Below, piece by piece: positions 25,636 through 25,846 of a stretch of 25,846 nucleotides of DNA. A model generated the notes under the pieces. The model ran no database searches. It was not told the DNA's origin and worked only from the letters and a program-made list of their open reading frames with translations. Every line of letters starts with the position of its first letter. Position 1 is the first letter of the stretch. This DNA is from JBOFSQ01 sp051651625 (GTDB taxonomy: Bacteria; Planctomycetota; Planctomycetia; Pirellulales; Thermoguttaceae), in NCBI GenBank assembly GCA_051651625.1, contig JBOFSQ010000107.1, forward strand, positions 1 to 25,846, in the 5' to 3' direction. The position numbers were made by a program, and so were the translations under genes.

Positions 25636-25846
25636 GCCCCAAAGGGGCAGCAAGAGCTTAGCCGTGGGTGAGCGGAGCGAACCCACGGTATGGAACCCCA
25701 AATACCAGAAAGCCCCAACGGGGCGCAAGAATTGAACCGCGTACACAACTCTTACGCCCCGTTGGGGCTACGGATTTTGTTGTGGATGCGTACCGTGGGT
25801 TCGCGGAATACCGCTCACCCACGGCTAAGTTCTATCGCCCCGTTGG
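25636..25846. repeat. Palindromic repeat cluster running off the right edge
   Basis: It contains three GCCCC-NNN-GGGGC hairpins (25636-25648, 25712-25724, 25756-25768) and the start of a fourth at the edge. A hairpin CCGTGGGT...ACCCACGG at about 25662-25688 recurs inverted at 25791-25829 (CTTAGCCGTGGGTGAGCG and its complement). I see no gene in it. Confidence 0.8.

Overview
The window is high-GC bacterial DNA carrying 12 protein genes. It most resembles Planctomycetota or another PVC-superphylum lineage. The support is indirect: a Tat-exported Gfo/Idh/MocA oxidoreductase, an excisionase-type HTH fused to a degenerate receiver, a giant autotransporter with chlamydial Pmp-style GGAI/FxxN repeats plus PATR repeats, few Shine-Dalgarno sites, and many palindromic intergenic repeats. 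No rRNA, tRNA or CRISPR was seen, so the taxonomic call is inference.

Layout. 1-6849 (minus): a giant autotransporter running off the left edge. Its reading frame is open from 1 to about 6815, but the only well-placed ATG (6849, with a good SD) is joined to it through a run of 12 G (6799-6810) that puts it out of frame by one base, which looks like a phase-OFF contingency locus. 7029-7175: palindromic repeats. 7176-8480: an IS110-family element. Its ends can be placed because it splits the right arm of a palindromic repeat at a CT dinucleotide. Its 248-nt left noncoding end reads as a bridge RNA, with a target loop matching the actual insertion site and a donor loop matching the element's own right end. 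8634-10245: cheW and nadA, overlapping. 10436-12922: a DEAD-box helicase with a long disordered N-terminus that has absorbed a palindromic repeat as coding sequence. 12929-13307: a MITE-like palindromic island. 13445-14803: a Tat-exported Gfo/Idh/MocA protein, whose stop codon interlocks with that of the convergent pair radical SAM (TIGR01212/YhcC-like) and comF. 16715-19390: mutS. 19612-20184 (minus): HTH-receiver regulator. 20612-25601: a probable operon of a secreted HEAT-type protein with a receiver-like domain, a CNNM/CorC-type membrane protein and a YdjC/ChbG-type deacetylase. 25636-25846: another palindromic repeat cluster.

How it fits together. Most genes are housekeeping (NAD synthesis, mismatch repair, RNA helicase, phosphoribosyltransferase) with little functional linkage. 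The notable biology lies in the variable and mobile parts: a phase-variable Pmp-like surface protein, a nearly complete readable IS110 bridge-RNA system (ends, core, guides, circle-junction promoter), and several families of palindromic repeats that serve as insertion havens and in one case have entered a gene.
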